Part shown: in pieces, positions 19,875-26,650 of the stretch
Position numbering within the stretch: the first letter of the stretch is position 1
Layout of the letters: each line of letters begins with the position of its first letter
DNA from: Roseiarcus sp963809245
GTDB taxonomy: Bacteria; Pseudomonadota; Alphaproteobacteria; Rhizobiales; Beijerinckiaceae
Length of the DNA stretch: 64,000 bases
Direction of reading: 5' to 3'
Assembly: GCA_963809245.1 (NCBI GenBank)
Contig: CAWEIU010000003.1
Span: 1 to 64,000 of the forward strand
Notes under the pieces: model-generated
Databases searched by the model: none
Seen by the model: only the letters and a program-made list of their open reading frames with translations
What the model was told of the DNA's origin: nothing
Translations under genes and position numbers: made by a program

Positions 19875-20196
19875 TTAGCTCGTAGTTCTCTTTTTCCAGC
19901 GCGTCTAATCTCTGCAATACCTGACTTTCATCGAAGGCGTTTGCGGAAGTCGAAATGGACAGAAGAATACTTGTCGCGGCGAGCAAAATCGTCTTCGGAT
20001 GCATCCGGCGGCTTCCCCCAATGGCCGCATGAACGGTCCGATTACATCGGATCTTGGCATTCACAGGCATAAATTGGGAAAGCTAGGCGATCGTCTCAGA
20101 GCGCGCAAGCGAGCATTCGACAACGAGCCAACGGCGTGTGCAATTGTATGGTCTTCGTCGCGGCCCCGTTGTCGGCCTCCCGCTCGCAGTCCGCCG

Positions 20197-20469
20197 CTAC
20201 GGATGCATCCCGGCCAGGACGAGCAGCCCGACCACGATGAGGACGACGACGAACCCCGACCTGTGGCCAGCGTGGACCGGGGCGGTAGGTGAGACCTTCT
20301 CGGTCCAATAGACGCCCGTGCCAGGGACGCCGAGCGAGACGCGCCGGCCGCGCGGCCCGACCGTGTACCAGGCGCCGCGGTGTCCGATGGACAGGCTCGC
20401 GCCGCTCCGGCTTAGGTTCACGCGCAAGCCGGGAATGATCGAGACACGTCGAGTGAATCGGAAACCCAT
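20197..20469 (-). CDS. DUF4236-domain small membrane protein
   Basis: The 90-residue product starts M-G-F-R-F-T-R-R and continues I-I-P-G-L-R-V-N-L-S-R-S-G-A-S-L-S-I-G-H-R-G-A and V-S-L-G-V-P-G-T-G, the signature of DUF4236. The C-terminus is a hydrophobic helix (about 68-87), so it is a tail-anchored membrane protein. The function of the domain is not known. The internal ATG is preferred because the domain starts there. The gene is divergent from the parB remnant. Confidence 0.75.
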   Translation of the reverse strand: MGFRFTRRVSIIPGLRVNLSRSGASLSIGHRGAWYTVGPRGRRVSLGVPGTGVYWTEKVSPTAPVHAGHRSGFVVVLIVVGLLVLAGMHP

Positions 20470-20720
20470 TGCTCCCCCCAAAGTTTGCTCAATCTACGCC
20501 GACCGGCGGCGTTGCGCCAAGGGCCGTCCATTGGACTGACGACGAAGCTCGCATGTGGGAGATCGCGGAGAACCTGCACCGGGCGGATCTGTCTGCCCTA
20601 GATCGAGACGAGCAGATCGCGGAATGGGCAAATCTTTCGGAAAAGGTGTCGCGAACTGCGACGCCTATCGGAGGAGCGCAGCCGTTCGAAAAGGGAATCC
20701 GAAAAGCCGCGCGAGAACTA

Positions 20721-21957
20721 GTGCCTCGCGTCATTGCGTTTGCGGGGACTTTCTGAATCCATGCCGTCGCGAGGCGGCGATGGAGATGATTCGTGGCGGC
20801 GAAAGAGATTATCGTCAAGAAATATGTGGTGAATTTGAGCCGGGAGGAACGGGGCCAACTCGAGGAGTTTATCCGCAAGGGCAAGCGTCCGGCCCAACTG
20901 CTCACGAGAGCGCGCATTCTGCTGAAAGCCGATATTTCGGAAGCCGGCGAGGGGTGGAGCGACAGCCGGATCGCTGAAGCGCTGGATACGAGCGTCGCCA
21001 CTATCGAGCGGACGAGGCGGCAACTCGTCGAGGAAGGTTTCGAGGCGGTTCTGAACCGCAAGTACAATCCCAAATCGGCTCGGCCACGAATATTCGATGG
21101 CGCGGCGGAAGCGAAATTGATCGCGCTGACCTGCGGGCCGGCGCCGGCGGGCCACGCCAAATGGAGCCTGCGTCTGCTGGAACAGAAAGTCGTGGAACTG
21201 CATATCGTCGACAGCGCCAGCGACAACACGATCGGGCGGACTCTCGAAAAAAACATTCTCCAGCCGCATCTCAAGCAGCAATGGGTGATCGCGCCCGAAG
21301 CCAGCGCGGCCTTCGTGGCCAGCATGGAAGATGTGCTGGAGGTCTACCAAAGGCCGCGCGATCCCGAGCGCCCCGTCGTATGTCTCGACGAAACCTCGAA
21401 GCAGTTGATCGTCGAAACGCGCGCGCCAATCCCCGCCAAACCGGGAAAACCCGCGCGGCACGATTACGAATACGAACGCAATGGCGTGGCCAATCTGTTC
21501 ATGATGTTCGCGCCGCTGGAAGGCTGGCGGCACGTCAAAGTCACCGACCGTCACGCGGCCGTCGATTATGCCCAGGCGCTCAAGGACCTGTCCGACACGC
21601 ATTTCCCCGACGCGGCCAAGATCGTGCTGGTGCAGGACAATCTCAGCACCCACACGACTGCGTCGCTCTATGCGGCCTTCCCCGCCGCCGAAGCGCGTCG
21701 CCTCGTCGAGCGGTTTGAATGGCATTACACGCCTAAGCACGGAAGCTGGCTCGACATGGCCGAGTCCGAACTCGGCGTCCTTTCAACCCAGTGTCTGGAT
21801 CGACGTATTCCCGACAAGCAGACATTGACAACGGAAGTCGCCGCTTGGCAGGAGAACCGAAACAAACATCACGCGAGGGCGGACTGGCAATTCACAACAG
21901 CCGACGCCCGCGTTCGCCTCAAAAGGCTATACCCTCACTTCGAATGACTCGCGCCAC
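20721..21957 (+). mobile_element. IS630-family insertion sequence, 1237 bp
   Basis: TA dinucleotides flank the element at 20719-20720 and 21958-21959, the target duplication typical of IS630. The ends are imperfect inverted repeats, matching at 12 of the first 15 bases (gtg-x-c-x-cg-x-gtcatt). It is complete, with one intact transposase, and sits in the parB-like gene. Confidence 0.9.
20793..21947 (+). CDS. IS630-family transposase
   Basis: The 384-residue product has an N-terminal HTH region (about 45-85: S-D-S-R-I-A-E-A-L-D-T-S-V-A-T-I-E-R) and a C-terminal DDE domain. The catalytic residues are visible: Asp in V-C-L-D-E-T-S-K, Asp in V-L-V-Q-D-N-L-S-T-H and Glu in W-L-D-M-A-E-S-E-L. The length is normal for the family. 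It starts at GTG. No frameshift or stop is present, so it is probably functional. Confidence 0.92.
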   Translation: MAAKEIIVKKYVVNLSREERGQLEEFIRKGKRPAQLLTRARILLKADISEAGEGWSDSRIAEALDTSVATIERTRRQLVEEGFEAVLNRKYNPKSARPRIFDGAAEAKLIALTCGPAPAGHAKWSLRLLEQKVVELHIVDSASDNTIGRTLEKNILQPHLKQQWVIAPEASAAFVASMEDVLEVYQRPRDPERPVVCLDETSKQLIVETRAPIPAKPGKPARHDYEYERNGVANLFMMFAPLEGWRHVKVTDRHAAVDYAQALKDLSDTHFPDAAKIVLVQDNLSTHTTASLYAAFPAAEARRLVERFEWHYTPKHGSWLDMAESELGVLSTQCLDRRIPDKQTLTTEVAAWQENRNKHHARADWQFTTADARVRLKRLYPHFE

Positions 21958-22186
21958 TAGGGCTAGACAAGGACGACGCCTACCGCGCCGCCAAGGTCGC
22001 TGACCTTACGCCAGAGGCCCAAGAAGTTTTACTCGGCCGGTTTGGCGCCAAAAATATGCCGACACGATCCCGAGCAAAAAGCCGACGAGAGCAAGTGCAC
22101 ACGCGATCGTTTTCATCATCGAAATGGCCTATTTTGATTGACTGCGCCGCTTAAACCCAAGGCTCTTTAGCGGTCATCCGTTGAGC

Positions 22187-22573
22187 TCAGGAAAATCCTC
22201 TGACCTCGCGGCTCCGTCCTCGATCAAAATCATCGCCCTTCCTCGGAGATTTTCGAAAACGTCCGTCAGGAAGTCTCTCGGATCGTCCGAACTCACGGGC
22301 GTGCAGTTTCGAGGCCAGCTGCTCGACCTTGTCGCGCGTCGCGGTGCCAGCAGTTAACAGGGCGGCCTCGACGCGCCCTCGAAGCGTAGAATTGCGCCCC
22401 TTCAGCTTCAGAGTTTCCAGCCCGTCGTCCACCAGGGTTCGGATGGCCCCGGGACGCGAAGGCAGATCGGCCTGCATCTTTCGCCAAGCATCAATCGCGG
22501 CGAGATCGGCGCTCTGGAGGCGCACGCCAATCAGTGTCCCGGTTTCGGATGCTCTAGCTTTTGGTGATTTCAT
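22187..22573 (-). CDS. small protein with ribbon-helix-helix-like domain, probable autorepressor
   Basis: The 128-residue product has near its start L-I-G-V-R-L-Q-S-A-D-L-A-A-I-D-A-W-R and P-S-R-P-G-A-I-R-T-L-V-D-D-G-L, the strand plus two helices of a MetJ/Arc-type DNA-binding domain. The C-terminus is basic (R-F-R-K-S-P-R-K-G-D). Its start codon lies at the edge of an inverted repeat (separate entry), which suggests self-regulation. Such proteins are common in plasmids and phage-derived islands. I do not recognise a specific family. Confidence 0.65.
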   Translation of the reverse strand: MKSPKARASETGTLIGVRLQSADLAAIDAWRKMQADLPSRPGAIRTLVDDGLETLKLKGRNSTLRGRVEAALLTAGTATRDKVEQLASKLHAREFGRSERLPDGRFRKSPRKGDDFDRGRSREVRGFS

Positions 22574-22614
22574 GTTATCACGAACGTTGACGGCGTCATG
22601 TTGTCATGATAACA
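22573..22614. promoter_or_regulatory. inverted-repeat operator upstream of the RHH gene
   Basis: TGTTATCA at 22573-22580 is mirrored by TGATAACA at 22607-22614. Between them, at 22596-22609, lies a second palindrome, TCATG-ttgt-CATGA. The block overlaps the start codon of the RHH gene and lies between it and the divergent gene at 22685, so binding could control both. Confidence 0.6.
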
Positions 22615-22684
22615 CGAAAACAGACTGAAGCAAGAGGTTGCCCTCTTGCGCAGTCATAGCTGAAACAAGCCCAAGGAACTTTCC

Positions 22685-23365
22685 ATGTCGAAACGCACCG
22701 TTTCGGCCGCCGGCGGAGCTATGCCCGCCGGGGCCCCACAATCAGACCGACCGGACGCCGCGCTGTTCGCGCTCGCCGAGGAATGCATCGCCGCCAGTCG
22801 CGAGCACGACAAAACGCTCGATCGGGTGGAGGCCGCCGAAAAGCGCCATCGCCCCGTTCCGCCGCCGGCTCCCGTCCTTAAAACGGAGAAAGACGCGAGG
22901 CTTGGGCTCTACGTCGGACCCAGTGCTGACGAGGCTTACGACCGTGAAGAAATCGCGGCGATCCGCGTCTTCTGCCGCGCCCAAGGCGTCAAGCCATGCG
23001 GTTCGTCGGTTGAAACGGCCGCCTATTTTCGCGGAATCGAAATCCTCGACGCGTGGGCGGATTGGCAAGAGAAGGTCGCTCGCGAGGAAGAGAGGTCCGG
23101 CTTGGCTGCGGCGACGCGAGCCGACATCGACGCCGCACACAAGTTTGACGCGGTCGCGGGGAAACTCGCAACGACGCCGGCCAGCACTGTCGATGGCATC
23201 TTAGCGAAGACCCGTGCGACTCTTAGCGTCTTCATCGGGGACGACGGGATCGCGAAGAGCATTCGGGAGGGATTGCGCCGTTACGGGCCGAACGACGACG
23301 ACATTTCGATGAGCCTCGCGCGCGATCTTATTCGTTTGGTCAAGAGCGAGGGGGTTGCGAAATGA
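22685..23365 (+). CDS. hypothetical island protein
   Basis: The 226-residue, charged, mostly helical protein has a disordered Ala/Pro-rich N-terminus and no transmembrane or catalytic motif that I recognise. Its stop overlaps the ATG of the next gene (ATGA). It is divergent from the RHH gene and shares the operator region, so it is probably under the same control. It may be an uncharacterised phage- or plasmid-derived protein. Confidence 0.55.
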   Translation: MSKRTVSAAGGAMPAGAPQSDRPDAALFALAEECIAASREHDKTLDRVEAAEKRHRPVPPPAPVLKTEKDARLGLYVGPSADEAYDREEIAAIRVFCRAQGVKPCGSSVETAAYFRGIEILDAWADWQEKVAREEERSGLAAATRADIDAAHKFDAVAGKLATTPASTVDGILAKTRATLSVFIGDDGIAKSIREGLRRYGPNDDDISMSLARDLIRLVKSEGVAK

Positions 23366-23781
23366 CAACCGGCCCGAACCGCCGCGCCGCGCTTGGCGCC
23401 CTAGCCGGCCTGCCAGCGCTGGCGCTCGTCACAGCGCCGGCCGCGGCCCTCGCAAAAGGCTTCGATCCCATCCACGCAGCGATCGAGCGCCACAAACAGG
23501 CGCTCGCCGCCTTCACGGAGGCTATCAAGCGCACCGACAGCGTCGCCGCTCGCAATGAAGGGCGCGAAGTAACCGAGGCTGAAGAGGCCGCCGAAGAGGC
23601 CACTTCGGCCGCCGAGCAGGACGCGCTCGACGCCCTCTTAGACACGGAGCCGACCACGCCGAAGGGCCTCCGCGCCCTGGTCTCCTACGTTCTGAGAATA
23701 GAGCGCGACTTATTAAGCGAAGACACGCCCGCGTACCGCTGCCTTGAGGCCGTACTCAATTCGCCGCTGCTCGCGGTCTGA
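23362..23781 (+). CDS. hypothetical exported protein with Tat-like leader
   Basis: The 139-residue product begins with N-R-R-A-A-L-G-A-L-A-G-L-P-A-L-A-L-V, a short twin-arginine-type signal with likely cleavage after A-A-A-L-A. The remainder is acidic and helical, with an E-A-E-E-A-A-E-E-A repeat at about 72-84. It is translationally coupled to the preceding gene by a 4-bp overlap. The family is unknown. Confidence 0.55.
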   Translation: MTTGPNRRAALGALAGLPALALVTAPAAALAKGFDPIHAAIERHKQALAAFTEAIKRTDSVAARNEGREVTEAEEAAEEATSAAEQDALDALLDTEPTTPKGLRALVSYVLRIERDLLSEDTPAYRCLEAVLNSPLLAV

Positions 23782-24199
23782 CGTGCGCTGCCCTTGTGCA
23801 CGCCGGCCGCCGGGGCGACTCGGCGAAGGCCAACTACGAAGAAGGAAGGGACGACGGGGTGCCGTCCCTTCAGTCCGTAGACAGGGGCCGACGACGAAAT
23901 CGGAAGCCCACCGTCTGAAGCCATACCGCGCTTCAGGCCGCCGACAACGGGGCGGAGGTCGGCGAGCGCAGGCAGCCAATTTCGTCGTCGACTTGGCTTT
24001 TGCCAGAATAAACTTGTGTGAGGCTCACACGGGCGTGATCGGGCCGGCGCAGGGGCGGCTCGGCGGCTGGTTTCGTACGGGGAAGGGCAGGGTCGCCGCC
24101 GCGCGATCGAGCCGGCTCTCAACGGTGACATGGTGGTGACACGATTTTCGCGTGCGGTGACACGAAAATAGAAAAGTTATATTTTTCAGTGGGTTAGAT
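23782..24199. other. structured gene-free region next to the tRNA attachment site
   Basis: Two good hairpins are visible. In 23846-23870, aagggacg pairs with cgtccctt around a 9-base loop. In 23915-23936, ctgaagc pairs with gcttcag. Neither is followed by a T-run. Closer to the tRNA, three GGTGACA copies are present (separate entry), followed by an AT-rich stretch at 24165-24190. No convincing gene is present. Confidence 0.5.
24124..24162 (+). repeat. three GGTGACA iterons beside the attachment site
   Basis: GGTGACA occurs at 24124, 24135 and 24156, spaced 11 and 21 bp apart, that is, about one and two helical turns on the same DNA face. They end about 40 bp from the attachment core in the tRNA gene. 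This matches the layout of arm-type integrase or excisionase sites, but no protein is identified. Confidence 0.5.
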
Positions 24200-24273
24200 T
24201 GGCTGGGGGACCTGGATTCGAACCAAGATTGACGGAGTCAGAGTCCGCAGTTCTACCGTTGAACTATCCCCCA
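24200..24273 (-). tRNA. tRNA-Gln (anticodon CUG)
   Basis: A 74-nt cloverleaf is encoded on the minus strand. The acceptor stem TGGGGGA pairs with TCCCCCA, followed by discriminator G and an encoded CCA. The D arm contains AGTTCAACGGTAGAACT. The anticodon stem GCGGA/TCCGT has the seven-base loop CTCTGAC (anticodon CTG), and the T arm contains GGTTCGAATCC. U1-A72 and discriminator G fit bacterial tRNA-Gln. Its 3' end faces the island and is duplicated at 9865. Confidence 0.95.
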
Positions 24274-24383
24274 AGAGGCGCAAAGCGCTCTCGGCGCGCG
24301 GTAGATAGCGAAGACGGCGCGCCGTGGCAAGAGGTTCGAGGCGCGCTTGTCATCCCCTGCAGATTGACTAGCATATATGCAGG

Positions 24384-25403
24384 ATGACGAATGCGCAGAA
24401 ATTAGGCAGCGCCCGGGCCTCGGGCTTTCACGTTGGCGCCGTTGCGTTGGACGGCGGCGCGATGCTTGCGCCCATGTCCGGCGTCAGCGACGTCGGCATG
24501 CGCCGCGCGGCCGAGCGGTTCGGCGCAACCCTCGTGTTTTCCGAGATGGTTGCGAGCGATTCGTTCCTCAAGGGCGACGAGGAATGCCGTTTGCGCGCCG
24601 AGGGGGCCGGGGTCGAACTCCATGCCGTGCAACTCCTCGGCCGCGATCCGGCGCCAATGGGCGAGGCGGCGCGCCGCGTCGTCGCGGCGGGGGCTCAGAT
24701 CGTCGACATCAACATGGGCTGTCCGGCCCGCCGGGTCGCCGGAGGGCTGGCCGGCTGCGCCCTGATGCGCGATCTCGACCACGCGTCGCGAATCATCGAA
24801 TCGGTGACGACCGCGGTCGCGGCGCCCGTCTCGGTGAAGATGCGGCTCGGCTGGGACGAGGACGAGCGCAACGCGCCGCAACTGGCCCAGCGCGCTGAGG
24901 CGGCGGGAGCCGCCATGATCACGGTTCACGGACGAACGCGGCGTCAATTCTACGACGGATGCGCCGATTGGCGGGCGGTGAGCGAGGTCGCCGCCGCGGT
25001 TCGCATTCCTGTCGTTGTCAACGGCGACTGCCAAAGCCTCGAGGACGCGCAGGCCATGCTCGCCGCTTCGGACGCCCGGGCGGTCATGATCGGCCGCGCG
25101 GCGGTCGGCGCGCCGTGGATCGTTGGCGCGATCGCCCGCTCGCTTGCGACCGGGGCTCCCCTCGAGCCGCCGCCTCTTGCCGAACGGCGGGAATCGGCCC
25201 TGGCGCATCTCGACTTTCTCTTGGCGGCGATGGGGGGGCGTTCCGGATTGCGCCACGCTAGGAAACATCTGGCCGCCTACGCCGAAAAGATCGGCGCGCC
25301 GGCGCCGCTGCGCGCGGCGCTCGTGCGAACGGAGGACCCGAACGAGGCGTTGGCGTTGCTGGCGGCCGCCTTCGAACCCGCCGAGGGGCTTGAAGCGGCA
25401 TGA
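24384..25403 (+). CDS. dusB: tRNA-dihydrouridine synthase DusB (NifR3)
   Basis: The 339-residue flavoenzyme reduces specific uridines of tRNA to dihydrouridine using NADPH. A TIM-barrel start A-P-M-S-G-V-S-D lies at about 29-36. The catalytic Cys113 is in N-M-G-C-P-A-R-R-V, and further on come K-M-R-L-G-W, T-V-H-G-R-T-R and V-N-G-D. Gene length and position directly before ntrB match the nifR3-ntrBC arrangement of Hyphomicrobiales and Rhodobacterales. The stop overlaps the ntrB start by 4 bp. It is the first core gene after the tRNA-Gln island, so its upstream region may have been changed by the integration. Confidence 0.93.
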   Translation: MTNAQKLGSARASGFHVGAVALDGGAMLAPMSGVSDVGMRRAAERFGATLVFSEMVASDSFLKGDEECRLRAEGAGVELHAVQLLGRDPAPMGEAARRVVAAGAQIVDINMGCPARRVAGGLAGCALMRDLDHASRIIESVTTAVAAPVSVKMRLGWDEDERNAPQLAQRAEAAGAAMITVHGRTRRQFYDGCADWRAVSEVAAAVRIPVVVNGDCQSLEDAQAMLAASDARAVMIGRAAVGAPWIVGAIARSLATGAPLEPPPLAERRESALAHLDFLLAAMGGRSGLRHARKHLAAYAEKIGAPAPLRAALVRTEDPNEALALLAAAFEPAEGLEAA

Positions 25404-26539
25404 CCCCCTTTGAGCGCTTCCCTCAAGCCAGCCCCGCGAGGCCCGACCCGCTTCAACTTCTCAACGCGCTACCCCAACCGGTGCTGGCGATCGACGCTGA
25501 CGGGGCGATCCGCGAGGTCAACACCGCCGCGGAGCATTTCTTCGACATGGGGCGCTCCATGCTGCTGCGCTCCAGCCTCGCCGACATTTTGCCCTTCGAT
25601 TCGCCGGTGATCGCTTTGGTCGCCGACGCGCTCGCCGATCAGGCGACCGTAAACGGTTACAAACTCGACGTTTCGACGCCTCGGACCGGCCTCGGCCGGG
25701 TCGTCGACGCCTTTGTCTCGCCACTGCCGCAGAGCGGAGGCGGGGTGATCCTGCTGCTGCAAGAACGGTCAATTGCCGAAAAAATGGACAGGCAACTGAC
25801 CCACCGCAGCGCCGCCCGGTCGGTCACTGCGCTCGGCGCGATGCTGGCGCATGAGATCAAGAACCCGCTTTCCGGCATTCGCGGCGCCGCGCAGCTCTTG
25901 GAGACGTCGGTCGGCGACGAAGACCGCGCGCTGACGCGTCTGATTTGCGACGAGACGGACCGCATCGTGAAGCTCGTCGACCGCATGGAGGCTTTTTCCG
26001 ACGAGCGGCCGACGCCGCGTGAAAGTCTCAACATCCACGCCGTGCTCGATCACGTGAAGCGCCTGGCGCAAGCCGGTTTCGCCCAGCACATCCGCTTCAA
26101 CGAGATCTACGATCCCTCGCTGCCGAACGTCTTCGGCTCGCGCGACCTGCTGATTCAGGTCTTCCTGAATTTGGTGAAGAATGCGGCCGAAGCGATTGGC
26201 GACGAAAGCATTGACGGCGAGATCACGCTGTCGTCCGCTTACCGTCCCGGCGTACGGCTCAAGGCCGGGGCGGGGGCTGAGCCTATCAGCCTTCCCCTCG
26301 AAATCTGCGTTCGCGACAATGGCCCCGGGGTCCCGAGCGATATCGCCGGTCACCTGTTCGATCCCTTCGTCACCTCCAAGTCGTCCGGCTCTGGCCTAGG
26401 ACTTGCACTTGTCGCCAAGGTGATCGGAGACCACGGAGGCATCATCGAGTTCGAATCCCATCCGCGTCGGACGACCTTCCGCGTTCTCATGCCGCTCGAC
26501 ATCCAGAGACCGCCCGGGGCGGCGGCGGGGGCGGAATAG
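25400..26539 (+). CDS. ntrB: nitrogen-regulation sensor histidine kinase NtrB
   Basis: The 379-residue cytoplasmic kinase has an N-terminal PAS domain (about 18-125) and no membrane segments. The phosphorylated His151 is in L-A-H-E-I-K-N-P-L-S-G-I-R-G-A. The ATPase domain has an N box at V-K-N-A-A-E-A, a G1 box D-N-G-P-G-V and G-S-G-L-G-L-A-L. It phosphorylates or dephosphorylates NtrC in response to PII proteins. Translation is coupled to dusB. About 110 bp separates it from ntrC. Confidence 0.95.
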   Translation: MTPFERFPQASPARPDPLQLLNALPQPVLAIDADGAIREVNTAAEHFFDMGRSMLLRSSLADILPFDSPVIALVADALADQATVNGYKLDVSTPRTGLGRVVDAFVSPLPQSGGGVILLLQERSIAEKMDRQLTHRSAARSVTALGAMLAHEIKNPLSGIRGAAQLLETSVGDEDRALTRLICDETDRIVKLVDRMEAFSDERPTPRESLNIHAVLDHVKRLAQAGFAQHIRFNEIYDPSLPNVFGSRDLLIQVFLNLVKNAAEAIGDESIDGEITLSSAYRPGVRLKAGAGAEPISLPLEICVRDNGPGVPSDIAGHLFDPFVTSKSSGSGLGLALVAKVIGDHGGIIEFESHPRRTTFRVLMPLDIQRPPGAAAGAE

Positions 26540-26650
26540 GCGTCGGCCCGGGTGGCGGGCGCAAGACCGGCGGATTGCCTGGCGGGCGCGACAGACGGAA
26601 GGACCGGCGCACCCCAATGCAAAGGGGGCGTCTAGAACGGAGCGTTTTTC

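Larger units (their letters stand above)
18068..20004 (-). pseudogene. outer-membrane beta-barrel protein gene interrupted by an IS5-family element
   Basis: The 5' part (20004 down to 19878) encodes M-H-P-K-T-I-L-L-A-A-T and a signal peptide ending S-A-N-A, then the start of a coiled coil (Q-V-L-Q-R-L-D-A-L-E-K-E-N-Y-E-L). The 3' part (18927 down to 18068) continues R-Q-K-V-A-R-L-E-A and then about 260 residues of alternating beta-strand pattern. These end in S-A-G-V-R-F with the terminal Phe typical of outer-membrane barrels. Removing the element and one TTA duplication joins the parts in frame as E-N-Y-E-L-R-Q-K-V-A-R-L, giving a 328-residue protein. The 3' fragment could in principle start at an internal ATG but would lack its export signal. 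Confidence 0.85.
20520..22035 (+). pseudogene. parB-like gene remnant split by an IS630 element
   Basis: Between about 20526 and 20718 the frame reads D-D-E-A-R-M-W-E-I-A-E-N-L-H-R-A-D-L and then Q-I-A-E-W-A-N-L-S-E-K-V, the ParB/Srx nuclease core, followed by G-I-R-K-A-A-R-E-L. After the element, using one TA copy, it resumes exactly in frame as G-L-D-K-D-D-A-Y-R-A-A-K-V-A-D-L-T-P-E-A-Q. This is the ParB HTH region. The N-terminal half is missing and the reading degenerates after about 22020. The gene was therefore already truncated, or became so, independently of the insertion. ParB-like proteins of islands usually act in partition or stabilisation. Confidence 0.8.
9865..24219. mobile_element. 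genomic island integrated in tRNA-Gln(CUG), bounded by 20-bp direct repeats
   Basis: The 20 bases at 9865-9884 are identical and in the same orientation to those at 24200-24219, the CCA end, acceptor strand and T-stem of the tRNA-Gln gene. The intact tRNA is at one end, with its 3' end facing the island, and the 3' fragment is at the other. This is the geometry left by tyrosine-recombinase integration into a tRNA. The enclosed DNA looks less GC-rich than the core genes and carries accessory genes: phage tail genes, a protease, a novel operon, two insertion sequences, a parB remnant and an RHH protein. On its right side lies the conserved dusB-ntr block. No intact integrase is visible inside, so the island is probably decayed or depends on a recombinase elsewhere. 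Confidence 0.75.

Noticed and set aside
18937..19885. The IS5-family transposase treated as a pseudogene because of its two frames
   Set aside because: The frames overlap at a homopolymer slippery site as in programmed frameshifting, and all catalytic residues are present.
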